Shown one piece after another: positions 8,415-17,443 of a DNA stretch of 64,000 nucleotides. Position numbers and translations under genes: made by a program. This DNA comes from Microcaldota archaeon. Lineage in GTDB: Archaea; Micrarchaeota; Micrarchaeia; Micrarchaeales; Micrarchaeaceae. The notes under the pieces were generated by a model that saw nothing but the letters and a program-made list of their open reading frames with translations, did not search any database and was not told the DNA's origin. Positions within the stretch are counted from its first letter, which is position 1. Every line of letters begins with the position of its first letter. The stretch covers positions 1 to 64,000 of the forward strand of contig JASHRG010000030.1 in NCBI GenBank assembly GCA_030037495.1. Direction: 5' to 3'.

Positions 8415-8423
8415 TTTAAATAT
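8415..8423. promoter_or_regulatory. TATA box, possibly bidirectional
   Basis: TTTAAATAT sits 30 nt before the plus-strand ATG at 8453 and about 44 nt before the minus-strand basic peptide at 8371. The element is near-palindromic, so it could serve both directions. Confidence 0.5.
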
Positions 8424-8452
8424 CTGAACAAATAGCCTTTTACCTGATTAAT

Positions 8453-8821
8453 ATGGGTATGCCACGCTCAGTACATAGTCCATCCAGCGATACAGCGCAC
8501 AACGTAGCGCACGCTGCCAGGGAGGCAAGCGAGCTATCGCAAAGGAGGAAACAATTCTCAGTCCTCAATATAAAAGGCCGTGAAGTGGAAATATGGCTGC
8601 ATGATGACAAGGGTATGATACCACCTATTTCCCAGGCCGAAAATGCAGCCTTTTTTAGGCGAGGCTTGTCATTTTATGATTGGCAACCTGCTTCATCAGA
8701 GATGGAGCCTGATGGTGAAGGAAAACCAGCAACAGGGGTGATACTGAAATTAAGACTGGTTCCTATAGAGCAGCTTAGAAGGGGCACAAGCCAGCCTTCT
8801 TCTGGAAGGGGGCAGAGGTAG
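8453..8821 (+). CDS. Hypothetical 122-residue protein
   Basis: Not recognised. The N-terminal 35 residues are polar and Ala/Ser-rich, probably disordered. A compact middle follows (FSVLNIKGREVEIWLHDDKG, then FFRRGLSFYDWQP), and a Gly/Arg/Ser tail ends it. A TATA box at the expected distance and no overlap with other genes support it as real. No membrane segment or Cys. Confidence 0.5.
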   Translation: MGMPRSVHSPSSDTAHNVAHAAREASELSQRRKQFSVLNIKGREVEIWLHDDKGMIPPISQAENAAFFRRGLSFYDWQPASSEMEPDGEGKPATGVILKLRLVPIEQLRRGTSQPSSGRGQR

Positions 8822-8839
8822 ACGCTACAGTCTAGGCTG

Positions 8840-10147
8840 TTAGTCCGCCCTGAGAAGCCTGAAATTTCTTCCTGAATATAGTGCATGGGTTTCAAGCTCT
8901 ATCTCCGCCAGTCTATTGTACTTTGCGGTTCTCTCAGACCTGCTTGAGCCTGCCTTTAGATGCCCCAGCCTTGCTCCTACTGCGAAATCGGCGAGGAAGG
9001 TGTCCTCGGTTTCCCCGCTCCTGTGGCTTCCGAATACGCCCCAGCCAGCGCTTCCTGCAATGCCAACCGTTTCAAGGGTTTCTGAAACAGTACCTATCTG
9101 GTTCAGTTTTATCAGGACGGCATTGCCCGCCTTCTTCCTTATTCCCATGCGCAGTCTTCTTGGGTTTGTGACATATATGTCATCACCTACAACCTCAACC
9201 TTCTTCCCGATCCTTGATGTCAGTCCTGCAAACAGCTTAAATCCGGATTCATGGTGTGGGTCCTCCAACAATACCACAGGATAGCTATCAACGTACTCAA
9301 GATACAGCTTATCAAGCTGGGCTGGCGTGAGTATTCTTGACTTCTGCGCCTCTTCTGCCTTTAGCTTGAAGTCAAGGTTATATCTACCGCCCTTGTAGAA
9401 CTCCGACGCGGCTGCGTCTATGGCTATGGCTACCAGCCCACCATGACCGGCCCTTCTTATGGCTTCTGCCAAAAGTTCCAGCGCCTCAACCCCGTCCTTG
9501 ATGTTTGGCGCGAAGCCGCCCTCGTTGCCGACATTTGTGGCTCCAATTCCGTATTTCTCCTTTATGACCTGCTGTAGCTGCTGGAAAACCTCGGCAGCAA
9601 TCATCATGCCTTCAGCAAAACTCTTGGCCCCTACCGGCGCAATCATGAATTCCTGCATAGCCAGTCCGTTCCCCGCGTGGATTCCCCCGTTTATAACATT
9701 CAGAAAGGGAACCGGAATCACGAGTTTGCTTGCTCCTCTCAAATCAGCTATGTGCGTGTAAAGCTGCACTCCTTTTGCAGCTGCACCTGCCCTGCACACC
9801 GCCATGGATACGGCAAGCGTTGCGTTTGCGCCAAGCCTGCTCTTATTGGGAGTGCCATCCAACTCCACGAGAGCCGTATCTATAAGCTCCTGGTTTGCGA
9901 CATCAAGGCCTGTAATCGCGTCAGCAATCGGGCCCTCTACGTTTGCCACCGCTTTTAGCACGCCCTTGCCATTGGCTCTTGACCTGTCGCCGTCCCTGAG
10001 CTCAAACGCCTCATGGCTTCCTGTCGATGCGCCGCTGGGCACCATTGCCCTGAACTTGCCGTCATAAGTCCGCACTGTTGCCTCCACAGTCGGGGTCAGC
10101 CTAGAATCAAACACCTCTCTCGCCTTCACGCTTATTACTTTTGCCAT
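8840..10147 (-). CDS. eno: Enolase
   Basis: A 435-residue enzyme that interconverts 2-phosphoglycerate and phosphoenolpyruvate. It shows VPSGASTGSHEA, the NVGNEGGFAPN region, metal ligands in LLEDPHHESG and VGDDIYVTN, the catalytic Lys in LIKLNQIGTVSET and the signature GSHRSGETEDTFLADF. The usual DSRGNPTVE near the N-terminus reads DSRLTPTVE here, a local change. It is the only clear central-carbon enzyme in the window. Confidence 0.96.
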   Translation of the reverse strand: MAKVISVKAREVFDSRLTPTVEATVRTYDGKFRAMVPSGASTGSHEAFELRDGDRSRANGKGVLKAVANVEGPIADAITGLDVANQELIDTALVELDGTPNKSRLGANATLAVSMAVCRAGAAAKGVQLYTHIADLRGASKLVIPVPFLNVINGGIHAGNGLAMQEFMIAPVGAKSFAEGMMIAAEVFQQLQQVIKEKYGIGATNVGNEGGFAPNIKDGVEALELLAEAIRRAGHGGLVAIAIDAAASEFYKGGRYNLDFKLKAEEAQKSRILTPAQLDKLYLEYVDSYPVVLLEDPHHESGFKLFAGLTSRIGKKVEVVGDDIYVTNPRRLRMGIRKKAGNAVLIKLNQIGTVSETLETVGIAGSAGWGVFGSHRSGETEDTFLADFAVGARLGHLKAGSSRSERTAKYNRLAEIELETHALYSGRNFRLLRAD

Positions 10148-10286
10148 TTACCCACGATGCCCTTTAGGTCAATCAGGTATATAAACATTGCATAGCGAGG
10201 CAAAGCGCTGAGAAATCTAAAAAGACAATGTAAAGGGGCCCCATATAAAGCTTATATATCTGAACAAGGTGAGTCACTTTGATCAA

Positions 10287-10475
10287 ATGCCTGGCAAGGA
10301 AGTTGAAGTAATGACTGCAAAGTTTGCAATGGACGGCAGGATTCGCTTGCCTGCCAAGGCAAGGGAAGCTTTAGGAGTGGTGCCCGGGGACGTGCTGGTG
10401 TTCTTCCTTAGGAGGGATTCCAAAGGAATCGGATACCTGGAGGTCAAGGCGCTGAAGCACATCGCAAGAATGTAA
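10287..10475 (+). CDS. AbrB/SpoVT-family DNA-binding protein
   Basis: A small swapped-hairpin protein of 62 residues from ATG 10287 (68 if GTG 10269 is used). The core FAMDGRIRLPAKAREALGVVPGDVL is the typical AbrB fold, with the RLPAKAR loop. Such proteins are transcription regulators or antitoxins. No toxin gene is beside it; tRNA-Thr and then an ABC exporter follow. TATA-like elements lie near 10242-10250 and 10252-10260. Confidence 0.8.
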   Translation: MPGKEVEVMTAKFAMDGRIRLPAKAREALGVVPGDVLVFFLRRDSKGIGYLEVKALKHIARM

Positions 10476-10477
10476 TA

Positions 10478-10549
10478 AGCCCGGAGAGGGAATTGAACCC
10501 TCAACCTTTAGTTTACAAGACTAACGCTCTGCCATTGAGCTACCCGGGC
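10478..10549 (-). tRNA. tRNA-Thr (anticodon UGU)
   Basis: A full cloverleaf can be drawn: acceptor GCCCGGG with CCGGGC, D stem GCTC/GAGC, anticodon stem TTAGT/ACTAA with loop CTTGTAA, T stem GAGGG/CCCTC with loop TTCAATT. The anticodon TGT reads ACA. No intron and no encoded CCA. Discriminator base is U. Confidence 0.95.
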
Positions 10550-10641
10550 ACGAGTTTAATTATCGTGTAAATATTATATAAATGCCTTCTCTTTCTGCCT
10601 TAAACACTAGTTCTATAAACTTTAATAAACAAGACTACTTG

Positions 10642-11628
10642 ATGAACGACAATATGGTAGCTAATGCAATAGAAATCAGGGATGTGCGCAAGACATTCAT
10701 TACATACGAGGGCGAATCCCTCGGATTGCTAGCCATGCTTATGAAGAAAAAGACAGAGAAGAGGGCGCTGAAGGGAGTCTCTTTCAATGTCAAAAAGGGC
10801 AGCATAACAGCTCTGCTTGGCAAGAACGGCTCCGGAAAGTCCACTATGATAAAGCTTCTTGTAGGGATCATGCCTCCTGATAAGGGCACAGTGAGGGTAC
10901 TTGGAATGGATCCATGGAGGGACAGGATAAAACTGGCTAGGCATACTGGGGTTGTGCTTGGCGCGCATCCATCCATGTTTGTTGACCTTCCAGCAATACA
11001 GAGCTTCGACTACATGAGAAGGATATACAAGGTGCCAAAGAGGGAATTTGAGGAAAGACAAGAGCACTTCATAAGAATGCTAGAGTTAGAAGAAGTGGCA
11101 AAGCGAAGGCAGGTTCGTGAACTTTCCCTAGGGGAAAAGATGAAGTGCAACTTTGTTGCTGCAGTGCTACACAACCCTGAATTGATAATACTGGATGAGC
11201 CTACAATCGGAGTTGACCTTCCATCAACTCTTAAGATAAGAAAGGCTGCGCTAGAGCTGCAGAAAAAGTACGGGGCAACATTCCTTATAGCAACGCACAT
11301 ACTTGAAGACGTGAAGGTGCTTGCTGAAAATGTTGTGATAATGGACCAGGGAAACATTGTTTTCAACGACTCGAAGAGCAGGCTTGGCAGACTATTCGGC
11401 AATTACAAGATGGTAGAGATATACTTCACAAAAGGGGCAAAGATGAATTTCAGTGAACTTGGAACTATTGTGGATAAGCGTGAGGCCTATGTAAAGCTTA
11501 GGATAAAGGGCGGCAAGGGCAAGGATAAGCTCCTAACCCAGTTTCTAACAAAGAAGGAGGTAATAGACTACAATGTATCTACTCCAGAAATAGGCGACGT
11601 GATGGGCAAGTTCTATTCAGAGAGGTGA
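10642..11628 (+). CDS. ABC-2 type transporter ATPase (COG4586-like)
   Basis: The ATP-binding subunit of an exporter, 328 residues. Walker A GKNGSGKST is at 60-68, the signature reads LSLGE, and Walker B with the D-loop reads LIILDEPTIGVD. It has a C-terminal extension (IYFTKGAKMNFSELG). A TATA element at about 10566-10580 makes ATG 10582 too close to the transcription start, so ATG 10642 or 10654 is preferred. Two permeases follow at once, an arrangement typical of the COG4586-COG4587-COG3694 sets. The substrate is unknown. Confidence 0.9.
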   Translation: MNDNMVANAIEIRDVRKTFITYEGESLGLLAMLMKKKTEKRALKGVSFNVKKGSITALLGKNGSGKSTMIKLLVGIMPPDKGTVRVLGMDPWRDRIKLARHTGVVLGAHPSMFVDLPAIQSFDYMRRIYKVPKREFEERQEHFIRMLELEEVAKRRQVRELSLGEKMKCNFVAAVLHNPELIILDEPTIGVDLPSTLKIRKAALELQKKYGATFLIATHILEDVKVLAENVVIMDQGNIVFNDSKSRLGRLFGNYKMVEIYFTKGAKMNFSELGTIVDKREAYVKLRIKGGKGKDKLLTQFLTKKEVIDYNVSTPEIGDVMGKFYSER

Positions 11629-11632
11629 TGCC

Positions 11633-12448
11633 TTGGATAAAGATACAGATTTTGGCAGCGGGTATTTCGGGATTGCGCTCCTTTATTTCAAGAGCATAGT
11701 CAACTACAGAGTGGAAATAGTGGCAAGGATAGTGAGAGGACTGATTGCGCCGCTTGCAACCGTGATACTCTGGACAGTGATATACGCTGCTAGTAATACC
11801 ACAGTGATAAACGGATTCCCCAGCTCTGATATCTTCATATACTTCTTCCTTACAGCTGCGCTTGCAAGAGTTTTCCCTGTTGTAGATGTCTCACAGGATA
11901 TGCAGAGTGATATAAAGTCTGGAGATATAGCGGCTTCGCTCATGAGACCTATGAACTATCCCTTGCTGCAGTTTGCAACCTCTTTTGGCGACACTTTTGT
12001 AGATTTTATATTCATAACAATGCCAATATTCCTTTTAGTGTGCGTTATAGCAGGGTTCATACCAGCATCTGTAAACACGGCGGTATTCGCTGTTGAAATA
12101 GTGCTGGGATTCCTAATGACTTACCTGATGTTCTTCTTTGTTGGCTGCCTTGCAGCCTACTTTGTCAACATAAACGGTATAGTCAATGTTCTGCTCTGGG
12201 TATTCAACGTGCTTGGTGGCAGGCTCATCCCATTATCAGTATTTCCAACATGGATAGCATCTATACTTGCGCTGCTTCCATTCGGCACGGTGTTCTATTT
12301 ACCAGTTGTCACGCTTAGCGGGTTCGCGTCATGGAGCTACATAGAGACAGGTATCCTTGTTATGCTTGCATGGACAGCAATCTTCCTTATGATGTCTGTG
12401 ATAATGTGGAAGATATCTAGAGAAAAGATAATGGCTAGCGGTGGTTAG
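11633..12448 (+). CDS. ABC-2 type permease subunit 1
   Basis: A 271-residue membrane protein with about six helices. After a short N-terminus (FKSIVNYRVEIVARIVRG) the pattern matches ABC-2 permeases such as COG3694 or COG4587. TTG 11633 is chosen because GGTGAT lies just upstream and overlaps the stop of the ATPase gene. It forms a heteromeric exporter with the ATPase before it and the permease after it. Confidence 0.85.
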   Translation: MDKDTDFGSGYFGIALLYFKSIVNYRVEIVARIVRGLIAPLATVILWTVIYAASNTTVINGFPSSDIFIYFFLTAALARVFPVVDVSQDMQSDIKSGDIAASLMRPMNYPLLQFATSFGDTFVDFIFITMPIFLLVCVIAGFIPASVNTAVFAVEIVLGFLMTYLMFFFVGCLAAYFVNINGIVNVLLWVFNVLGGRLIPLSVFPTWIASILALLPFGTVFYLPVVTLSGFASWSYIETGILVMLAWTAIFLMMSVIMWKISREKIMASGG

Positions 12449-12478
12449 ATTAGCGAAATAAAAGACGATACAAACGCA

Positions 12479-13237
12479 TTGTATAATGGCCAATTGTTCA
12501 ATTGGAAGAGCTTCCTCTACTACAGGACGCAATTCTTCTTTTACTTAGTATACGCAGCGGTGAGCCCGCTTGCAAGCCTCCTTTTTGTTTACGTTGTGTA
12601 CAGTGTAAGCGCAGGCGTTCCAGGATGGAGTTTCTACCAATTACTATTCCTTAGCGGAGTTGTGGGGATGCTTTCATCGCTTGTGCCATACATATGCAAC
12701 CCATCTGGACTTGTCTATGCTCTAAGGTATGGTACGTTTGAGGTTTTCCTGACAAGGCCATACTCAGCGTTTACTGCACTAATGGCCAATTATGGAGACA
12801 CAACCAACATAGCAGGGATAATAGACGAGTTCCTTCTAGTTGTTTATGCTGCGCTTCATCTTCAGGTTACATTTATTGGCGTAGCAATGACCGCAATAGT
12901 GTTCATACTTGGCACAATAATAGTGACAATGCTGATGCAAGCCATAGTAATGCTAACTTACAGGGCGTTCAGGACTGCCAGCGTTACAATGAACTTCTTC
13001 AACACATTCATGCAGTTCGGAAGCTACCCACTGAGCATCTACGGCTTCACAGCCACAATCATATTCACTATATTAATACCGGTTGGCTTTGCGACATACT
13101 ATCCCGCAGAGCTGTTGACAGGAAAGGCTGGCACAGAGATATTTATCTTTTCGCTAATCGGATCGCTGATTATAATGGGAGTTCTTTACAGTATAATAGC
13201 AAAGAGGCTGAAAAGCTATGTCAGCGCAATGGGCTGA
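12479..13237 (+). CDS. ABC-2 type permease subunit 2
   Basis: A 252-residue membrane protein of about six helices, the second permease of the exporter. The sequence after the start (FNWKSFLYYRTQFFFYLVYA) is the usual cytosolic entry helix of the family. The start is uncertain: TTG 12479 has no good ribosome site, and the frame is open back to the stop of the previous gene without ATG, GTG or TTG. Confidence 0.8.
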   Translation: MYNGQLFNWKSFLYYRTQFFFYLVYAAVSPLASLLFVYVVYSVSAGVPGWSFYQLLFLSGVVGMLSSLVPYICNPSGLVYALRYGTFEVFLTRPYSAFTALMANYGDTTNIAGIIDEFLLVVYAALHLQVTFIGVAMTAIVFILGTIIVTMLMQAIVMLTYRAFRTASVTMNFFNTFMQFGSYPLSIYGFTATIIFTILIPVGFATYYPAELLTGKAGTEIFIFSLIGSLIIMGVLYSIIAKRLKSYVSAMG

Positions 13238-13240
13238 ACT

Positions 13241-14803
13241 CTATTTCACAAACATCTGCGTGTAGCCAACAATCCAGTCAACAATAACATGAAGTTGCCT
13301 TAGCCTTGCCCCAGCCTTCTTTATGAACTCCAAACTGGCCTCATCAACGCTTCTTGTGAGTGCTGCCAATGGCGGGAAGAGCAACAGCGCTATTATTGCG
13401 TCAATTATTATTGACCACTTGCTCTGGTGCATTAGATAGGCAACAGCATAAAGGAGAATCCCAATAATCACAGAAACAACTGTTACCTTTGCAAGCCTTT
13501 CAAACTCCTGCTTAAATCTAAACTGCTCCTCAAGCGCCCTCATGTACAATATGTTAAGGAATATCGGCGTTATCAGATACAGAGCAAGCAGCACTCCGGC
13601 AACCTGGTACAACGGAGTTAGCACAAGCAGAAGGACGATCTGTACAATCACGGCGCTAACCTGGTATCTCATGAATTTTTTCGTGTCTCCCTTGCTTATT
13701 ACAAGAGTGCCGGCATAGAGGGCTATTATGCTAAGCGCTGTTCCTATCGCTATCATAACGAAATACAATGGTGCAGTGGTATACTGCGCAGAGAACAATA
13801 GGTTTGTTATAGGCTGCGCAACAGCAACAGTGTAGGCTATTAGCGGAAACAGGAACAACGCAGTGTAATAGACGCTGCTATTGTATATCTCGCCTATCTT
13901 CACAGCAGTGACTTTCTTTGCCAAAGCCTGCGCAAAGGTACCAAGCAATATGAAGGACATTGACGACATTATTATTACGACGAATTGGGCTATCTTGAAC
14001 GCTGCGCCATAGTTGCCAACTACTACTGAAGCAGCGTAGACTCCAAGTATCAGAACAGCTAAGTTCTGCGCTCCCTGCGTTGCAACATATGACACCATTA
14101 CAGGCACTGAGAAATTCATGAGCTTTTTTATGTAATCCTTTGCAGGCTTTATCATGGAGAACCCTGTCTTCGCTATTGTATATGTGAAGCCGACAATTGA
14201 GCCGAGCACCAGCCCAAGCAAAAGCCCTGTCACTGCTCCGGTTACTCCATAACCTAGAAGCACAAGCGCAATGGATACAAAAAGGTAGGCAAAAGAGTAG
14301 ACCCCGTTTGCGTATGTGGCCTCCTTGACCATGCCAAGCCCGACAAGCGCACCCTGCGTCAGGTTGAACAGCACTGTAAAGAACTCGGCAAGCGAGGCTA
14401 TCTCCAACGGCAGGGCAAGCGTGCTGTTGCCATACATGTTTGTGGCTATGTATCCGCTAGCAATGATTCCTGCGATTGCTATGACAAGGCCAAGCGTTGT
14501 TGCGACGAAATATCCGTTGCCAAGGAGCTCGTTTATCTTCTGTTTGCTGCTGCCAAATTCAGGTATCATCTTCCTGAATGCGTTTCCTATGCCAAAGTTG
14601 CTCGCTATTCCAAGTATCATGTTGAATGCAATTGCTATGGAATAGAGCCCGAAGGCAGCAGGCTGCAGCAGCCTTGCAAGCACTATTATCATTATGAAGG
14701 TTACTACAGATGTGGCGATCTCCCCTCCGACATAGATCACGCTTTTCTTTGCTGTGCTAAGCGCAAGCTCCTGCACATCTCCGGGTTCGCTCTCATATGT
14801 CAT
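13241..14803 (-). CDS. Polysaccharide / lipid-linked oligosaccharide flippase (MOP superfamily)
   Basis: A 520-residue integral membrane protein with about 14 helices, starting with AKKSVIYVGGEIATSVVTFI and LLQPAAFGLYSIAIAF, as in Wzx/RfbX-type flippases. These move lipid-linked sugars across the membrane. A likely partner pathway in this genome is surface N-glycosylation: an STT3-like transferase occurs at 62.6-64 kb. It lies downstream of TrpRS on the same strand, with a 5-nt gap. Confidence 0.85.
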   Translation of the reverse strand: MTYESEPGDVQELALSTAKKSVIYVGGEIATSVVTFIMIIVLARLLQPAAFGLYSIAIAFNMILGIASNFGIGNAFRKMIPEFGSSKQKINELLGNGYFVATTLGLVIAIAGIIASGYIATNMYGNSTLALPLEIASLAEFFTVLFNLTQGALVGLGMVKEATYANGVYSFAYLFVSIALVLLGYGVTGAVTGLLLGLVLGSIVGFTYTIAKTGFSMIKPAKDYIKKLMNFSVPVMVSYVATQGAQNLAVLILGVYAASVVVGNYGAAFKIAQFVVIIMSSMSFILLGTFAQALAKKVTAVKIGEIYNSSVYYTALFLFPLIAYTVAVAQPITNLLFSAQYTTAPLYFVMIAIGTALSIIALYAGTLVISKGDTKKFMRYQVSAVIVQIVLLLVLTPLYQVAGVLLALYLITPIFLNILYMRALEEQFRFKQEFERLAKVTVVSVIIGILLYAVAYLMHQSKWSIIIDAIIALLLFPPLAALTRSVDEASLEFIKKAGARLRQLHVIVDWIVGYTQMFVK

Positions 14804-14808
14804 AAAAA

Positions 14809-15930
14809 TCAGCCCTTGAGAAGGAACTGGTCCATCTTTGACCTTGCCTGCTCCTTTTTCTTTCTGTGCTCCTCAAGGAACTTGTTGATCCTCTTAGCAA
14901 GGTCAGCCTTGTGCTCGCCGGCAAGTACGGTTCCCTTTCTTTCAGCCTCGAATATTTTTTCAAGCTTCTTGTCGTCAGGCTCGAACAGGAACTTGTAATA
15001 CTGGCAGACCATGCATTTTTCAGGGTCGCCGCCGTGCTTCTTCTGCAATTCTGCGGTTGCCTGCTGCCCTGTAAGCGCCTTGTTCACCTTCCTTGTAACA
15101 GCATCCGGAGGGTCATTCAGGTATATCGCGTCAAGGTCGCTGCTGCTTGACATCTTTGCGTCGCCCATCAGTCCTGGAAGGAACCTGCAGTGCAGTATTG
15201 CGGGTTTGTAGTAGCCAAGTTTCCCTATCACGTCCCTCGCAACCCTGAAATGGACATCCTGGTCAACAGCAAGCGGTATCAGGCATGGGACGTTGTGGCC
15301 TTCCTCAACAGACTTGAGGAATGCAGGCACAGCCTGCATGCTTGTATAGAATATCCAGCCAATGTTTGCCTCGTTTGTCAGGCCAAATGCATCCTTCACA
15401 GTTGAGAATGTAATCCTCTTTGCCACCCTGCAGGCCTGCCTGTACAAGACACCCGCATAATCAGTGTCAAGGAATATCTTTGTCTTCTTGGGGTCGAATC
15501 CAAGGGCTATTATGTCAAGCACATTGTCCTCGATTATTGGCCTGAGCTTGTCAATGTCAGTAATCTCCTTCTTCACAAGGAACTTCTCCTCGTCAGGTAT
15601 CTGGATCAGTACATCTACACCAAACTTTTCCTGCAGCCACCTGGTCATCATGAACGGAAGAAGATGGCCCAGCGTCATCCCTCCGGAGGGCGCCCTTCCG
15701 GTGTAAAGGTAAAACCTGTTTCCCTTCTCGTATTCATCAAGTATCCAGTCCAACTCCCTGTGCCCCAGAAATATCTGCCTTGTAAGGAAGAAGTGGAGCT
15801 CCTTTGTATGCTTCTTTACCCTGTTAAGCATGTGCTCGTCCAACTGCTTTATCCCGAACTGCTTCTCAAGCGCCTGGTAGTCTATCTTGCCCTCTACCTG
15901 CCACGGGGTAACCCTGAAGTCAGCCATCAT
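14809..15930 (-). CDS. trpS: Tryptophanyl-tRNA synthetase, archaeal/eukaryotic type
   Basis: A 373-residue class I enzyme for tRNA-Trp. It has the ATP site YTGRAPSGGMTLGHLLP (TLGH at 86-89) and AKMSSSSD as the KMSKS equivalent, with an N-terminal segment starting ADFRVTPWQVEGKIDY that is typical of the archaeal form. A double ATG at 15930/15927 gives the family-like N-terminus; the 28 upstream codons in frame (to 16011) do not resemble it. The flippase gene follows directly. Confidence 0.95.
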   Translation of the reverse strand: MMADFRVTPWQVEGKIDYQALEKQFGIKQLDEHMLNRVKKHTKELHFFLTRQIFLGHRELDWILDEYEKGNRFYLYTGRAPSGGMTLGHLLPFMMTRWLQEKFGVDVLIQIPDEEKFLVKKEITDIDKLRPIIEDNVLDIIALGFDPKKTKIFLDTDYAGVLYRQACRVAKRITFSTVKDAFGLTNEANIGWIFYTSMQAVPAFLKSVEEGHNVPCLIPLAVDQDVHFRVARDVIGKLGYYKPAILHCRFLPGLMGDAKMSSSSDLDAIYLNDPPDAVTRKVNKALTGQQATAELQKKHGGDPEKCMVCQYYKFLFEPDDKKLEKIFEAERKGTVLAGEHKADLAKRINKFLEEHRKKKEQARSKMDQFLLKG

Positions 15931-16078
15931 AATCAGCTTATCTTCATAATAAAGGCTTTTATTGGTTTTGTGGTGCCTGATATAGCAACCTTTATTAATC
16001 TTGATAAGCATATAGAATCAAGGCTTTTTACAGAGAGGAAAAATGACTCTTTAGCCGTGATTCTGGAATGGTGTTTTA

Positions 16079-16231
16079 GTGGGAAAGTTTCCTATAGCAG
16101 ATGCTGAGCTTTCAAAGGTATGGATATGCAAGAGGTGCAAGGCGAGGAACAAGGCGGGTGCGGAGAAGTGCAGGAAGTGCGGCTACCGGGCGCTGAGGCC
16201 TAAGAACAAGGAGACAAAACAGAAGAAATAA
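16079..16231 (+). CDS. rpl40e: Ribosomal protein eL40
   Basis: A 50-residue zinc-binding protein of the large subunit, starting with GTG: it has KFPIADAELSKVWICKRC then CRKCGYRALRPK. The four Cys (CKRC and CRKC) form the zinc ribbon. The only in-frame start after the upstream stop is GTG 16079, and this gives a normal archaeal eL40 length. The eS25-like gene follows 17 nt later. Confidence 0.9.
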   Translation: MGKFPIADAELSKVWICKRCKARNKAGAEKCRKCGYRALRPKNKETKQKK

Positions 16232-16248
16232 CGTTAAGAAGTGAGTAA

Positions 16249-16470
16249 ATGGTAGAAATGAATCCAATAGAGCAGCTCGTGGTTAACGCGATGAAGGAGC
16301 TCGGCGCAACAAAGGACACGTCAATCAAGACAGCAGACGACATAATGAAGAAGTGCAACAGGCCCAAAGGAATGGTCAACAACGCGCTAGTATCGCTTGT
16401 GCAGAAGAATGTCATAAAGAGGATTGCAAGGGAAAAGGCATCAGGCTACTATATAATAGGTCAGGTGTGA
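16249..16470 (+). CDS. eS25-like winged-helix protein
   Basis: A 73-residue protein with a winged-helix pattern: MNPIEQLVVNAM, KTADDIMKKCNRPKGMVNNA, then VSLVQKNVIKRI and a strand GYYII. The size, fold pattern and position right after eL40 suggest the small-subunit protein eS25. The N-terminal basic tail of classic eS25 is absent, so a DNA-binding winged helix is an alternative. A GTGAG site precedes ATG 16249. The stop overlaps the next start by one base. Confidence 0.55.
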   Translation: MVEMNPIEQLVVNAMKELGATKDTSIKTADDIMKKCNRPKGMVNNALVSLVQKNVIKRIAREKASGYYIIGQV

Positions 16471-16934
16471 TGGAGGAACCAGAGGAATACGTAGACTTCA
16501 TGATCAAGTACAAGGACTGGATCTCTATAAAGAGACTCGGCATAAGGCCGAACACAACTCCTCAAGAGGTTGTATTCCATTTGGCTGGGATAAGGAACCT
16601 GATAGACAGCAGGGCGTGCAAGCTTCTTGGAATAAAGACAGAAACGCTTGACTCATTTGCGTCCAGCGTCACCTCTGGAATGAAAAAGAGCGAGCTTTCC
16701 ATTGCAGTGGCAAAGCTTGACTCAAAGGAGAGCAAGGCCGCAATAGACTCATCATGCGAAAACAAGGACCTTATTCCATTGGCAAAGGCTTACCTGCTAA
16801 ACAAGATAATAACAGAACTTGGACTAGTCACTGGAGTTGACCAATTGGCAATGTCCAAGATATGGAAGGAGCTAAAGCCCCCGAAGTTCCCCGGAATGGG
16901 CAGGAAGAAGAAGGCTAGCCAAACAGACGCTTAA
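16470..16934 (+). CDS. Hypothetical 154-residue protein in the eL40 operon
   Basis: Not recognised. ATG 16470 shares a base with the stop of the eS25-like gene (TGATG), so translation is probably coupled. The protein is alpha-helical (YVDFMIKYKDWISIKRLGI; LIPLAKAYLLNKIITELGL) and ends in a basic tail (GMGRKKKASQ). Its place beside two ribosomal protein genes hints at a translation-related role, which is inference. It overlaps the convergent gene at 16915 by 20 nt. Confidence 0.65.
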   Translation: MEEPEEYVDFMIKYKDWISIKRLGIRPNTTPQEVVFHLAGIRNLIDSRACKLLGIKTETLDSFASSVTSGMKKSELSIAVAKLDSKESKAAIDSSCENKDLIPLAKAYLLNKIITELGLVTGVDQLAMSKIWKELKPPKFPGMGRKKKASQTDA

Positions 16935-17277
16935 GCCCTTCCCGGATTCTTTCTTCTCTTCTAGCAGCGACTCGTTGTCTGCCTATTGCCATTACATCTG
17001 CTCCTGGGAATAGAGGCTGTCCCGGCAGTCCATCTTTGTCGAGCTCATCATCTATGCTGCCCGCGCGCCTCCGCAATTCTGAGACATGAGTAAACACAGG
17101 CACATCTGCAAGCCGTTGCACTTTCCTGCCCAAAGCTTCTGTCCTATCTATTGCTGGTTCAGTGGCAGTGCTTCGCGCAAGCCCCGGCTGAGCAGTCGGT
17201 ACTGCTGACATCGAAGCCGAATTTGGCATGCGTCCCTCTATGCCTGCTAGTGGTGCTATCCTAATGGTACCTGCCAT
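16915..17277 (-). CDS. Hypothetical 120-residue protein, largely disordered
   Basis: Not recognised. Low-complexity Ala/Pro/Ser/Thr sequence in the first half, then a charged helical end (RRRAGSIDDELDKDG; REERIREGLKRLFG). A palindromic TATA box (17307-17316) lies 30 nt upstream of ATG 17277, which supports a real short-leader gene. The 3' end overlaps its neighbour by 20 nt. Confidence 0.45.
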   Translation of the reverse strand: MAGTIRIAPLAGIEGRMPNSASMSAVPTAQPGLARSTATEPAIDRTEALGRKVQRLADVPVFTHVSELRRRAGSIDDELDKDGLPGQPLFPGADVMAIGRQRVAARREERIREGLKRLFG

Positions 17278-17306
17278 ATAATCGCCACAAAGAGCCTCTC
17301 GGAGTG

Positions 17307-17316
17307 TATTTAAATA
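17307..17316 (-). promoter_or_regulatory. TATA box for the 16915-17277 gene
   Basis: TATTTAAATA, a perfect palindrome, lies 30 nt before the minus-strand ATG at 17277. The gap between the divergent genes (17278-17443) holds this and the plus-strand promoter; I see nothing else in it. Confidence 0.55.
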
Positions 17317-17403
17317 TGTCGTTGCCTATTACGCAGATTGACGTAGTTTATTAATGGTACAAATCCGCAAAAAACTGCTATAAAATGTAAAGGAAAAAGC
17401 AGG

Positions 17404-17438
17404 TTTAAATATCAAGGGATTCACGAGAATATAAGGAG
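17404..17438 (+). promoter_or_regulatory. TATA box and Shine-Dalgarno for the 17444 gene
   Basis: TTTAAATAT (17404-17412) is followed by AAGGAG (17433-17438), 5 nt before ATG 17444. It is one of the clearest promoter-plus-ribosome-site pairs in the window. Confidence 0.65.
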
Positions 17439-17443
17439 CTAAC

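Noticed and set aside
15990-16078. Tiny ATG ACT CTT TAG frame with AGAGG before it, upstream of eL40
   Set aside because: Three codons only, in the leader between divergent genes; not enough to call a leader peptide.
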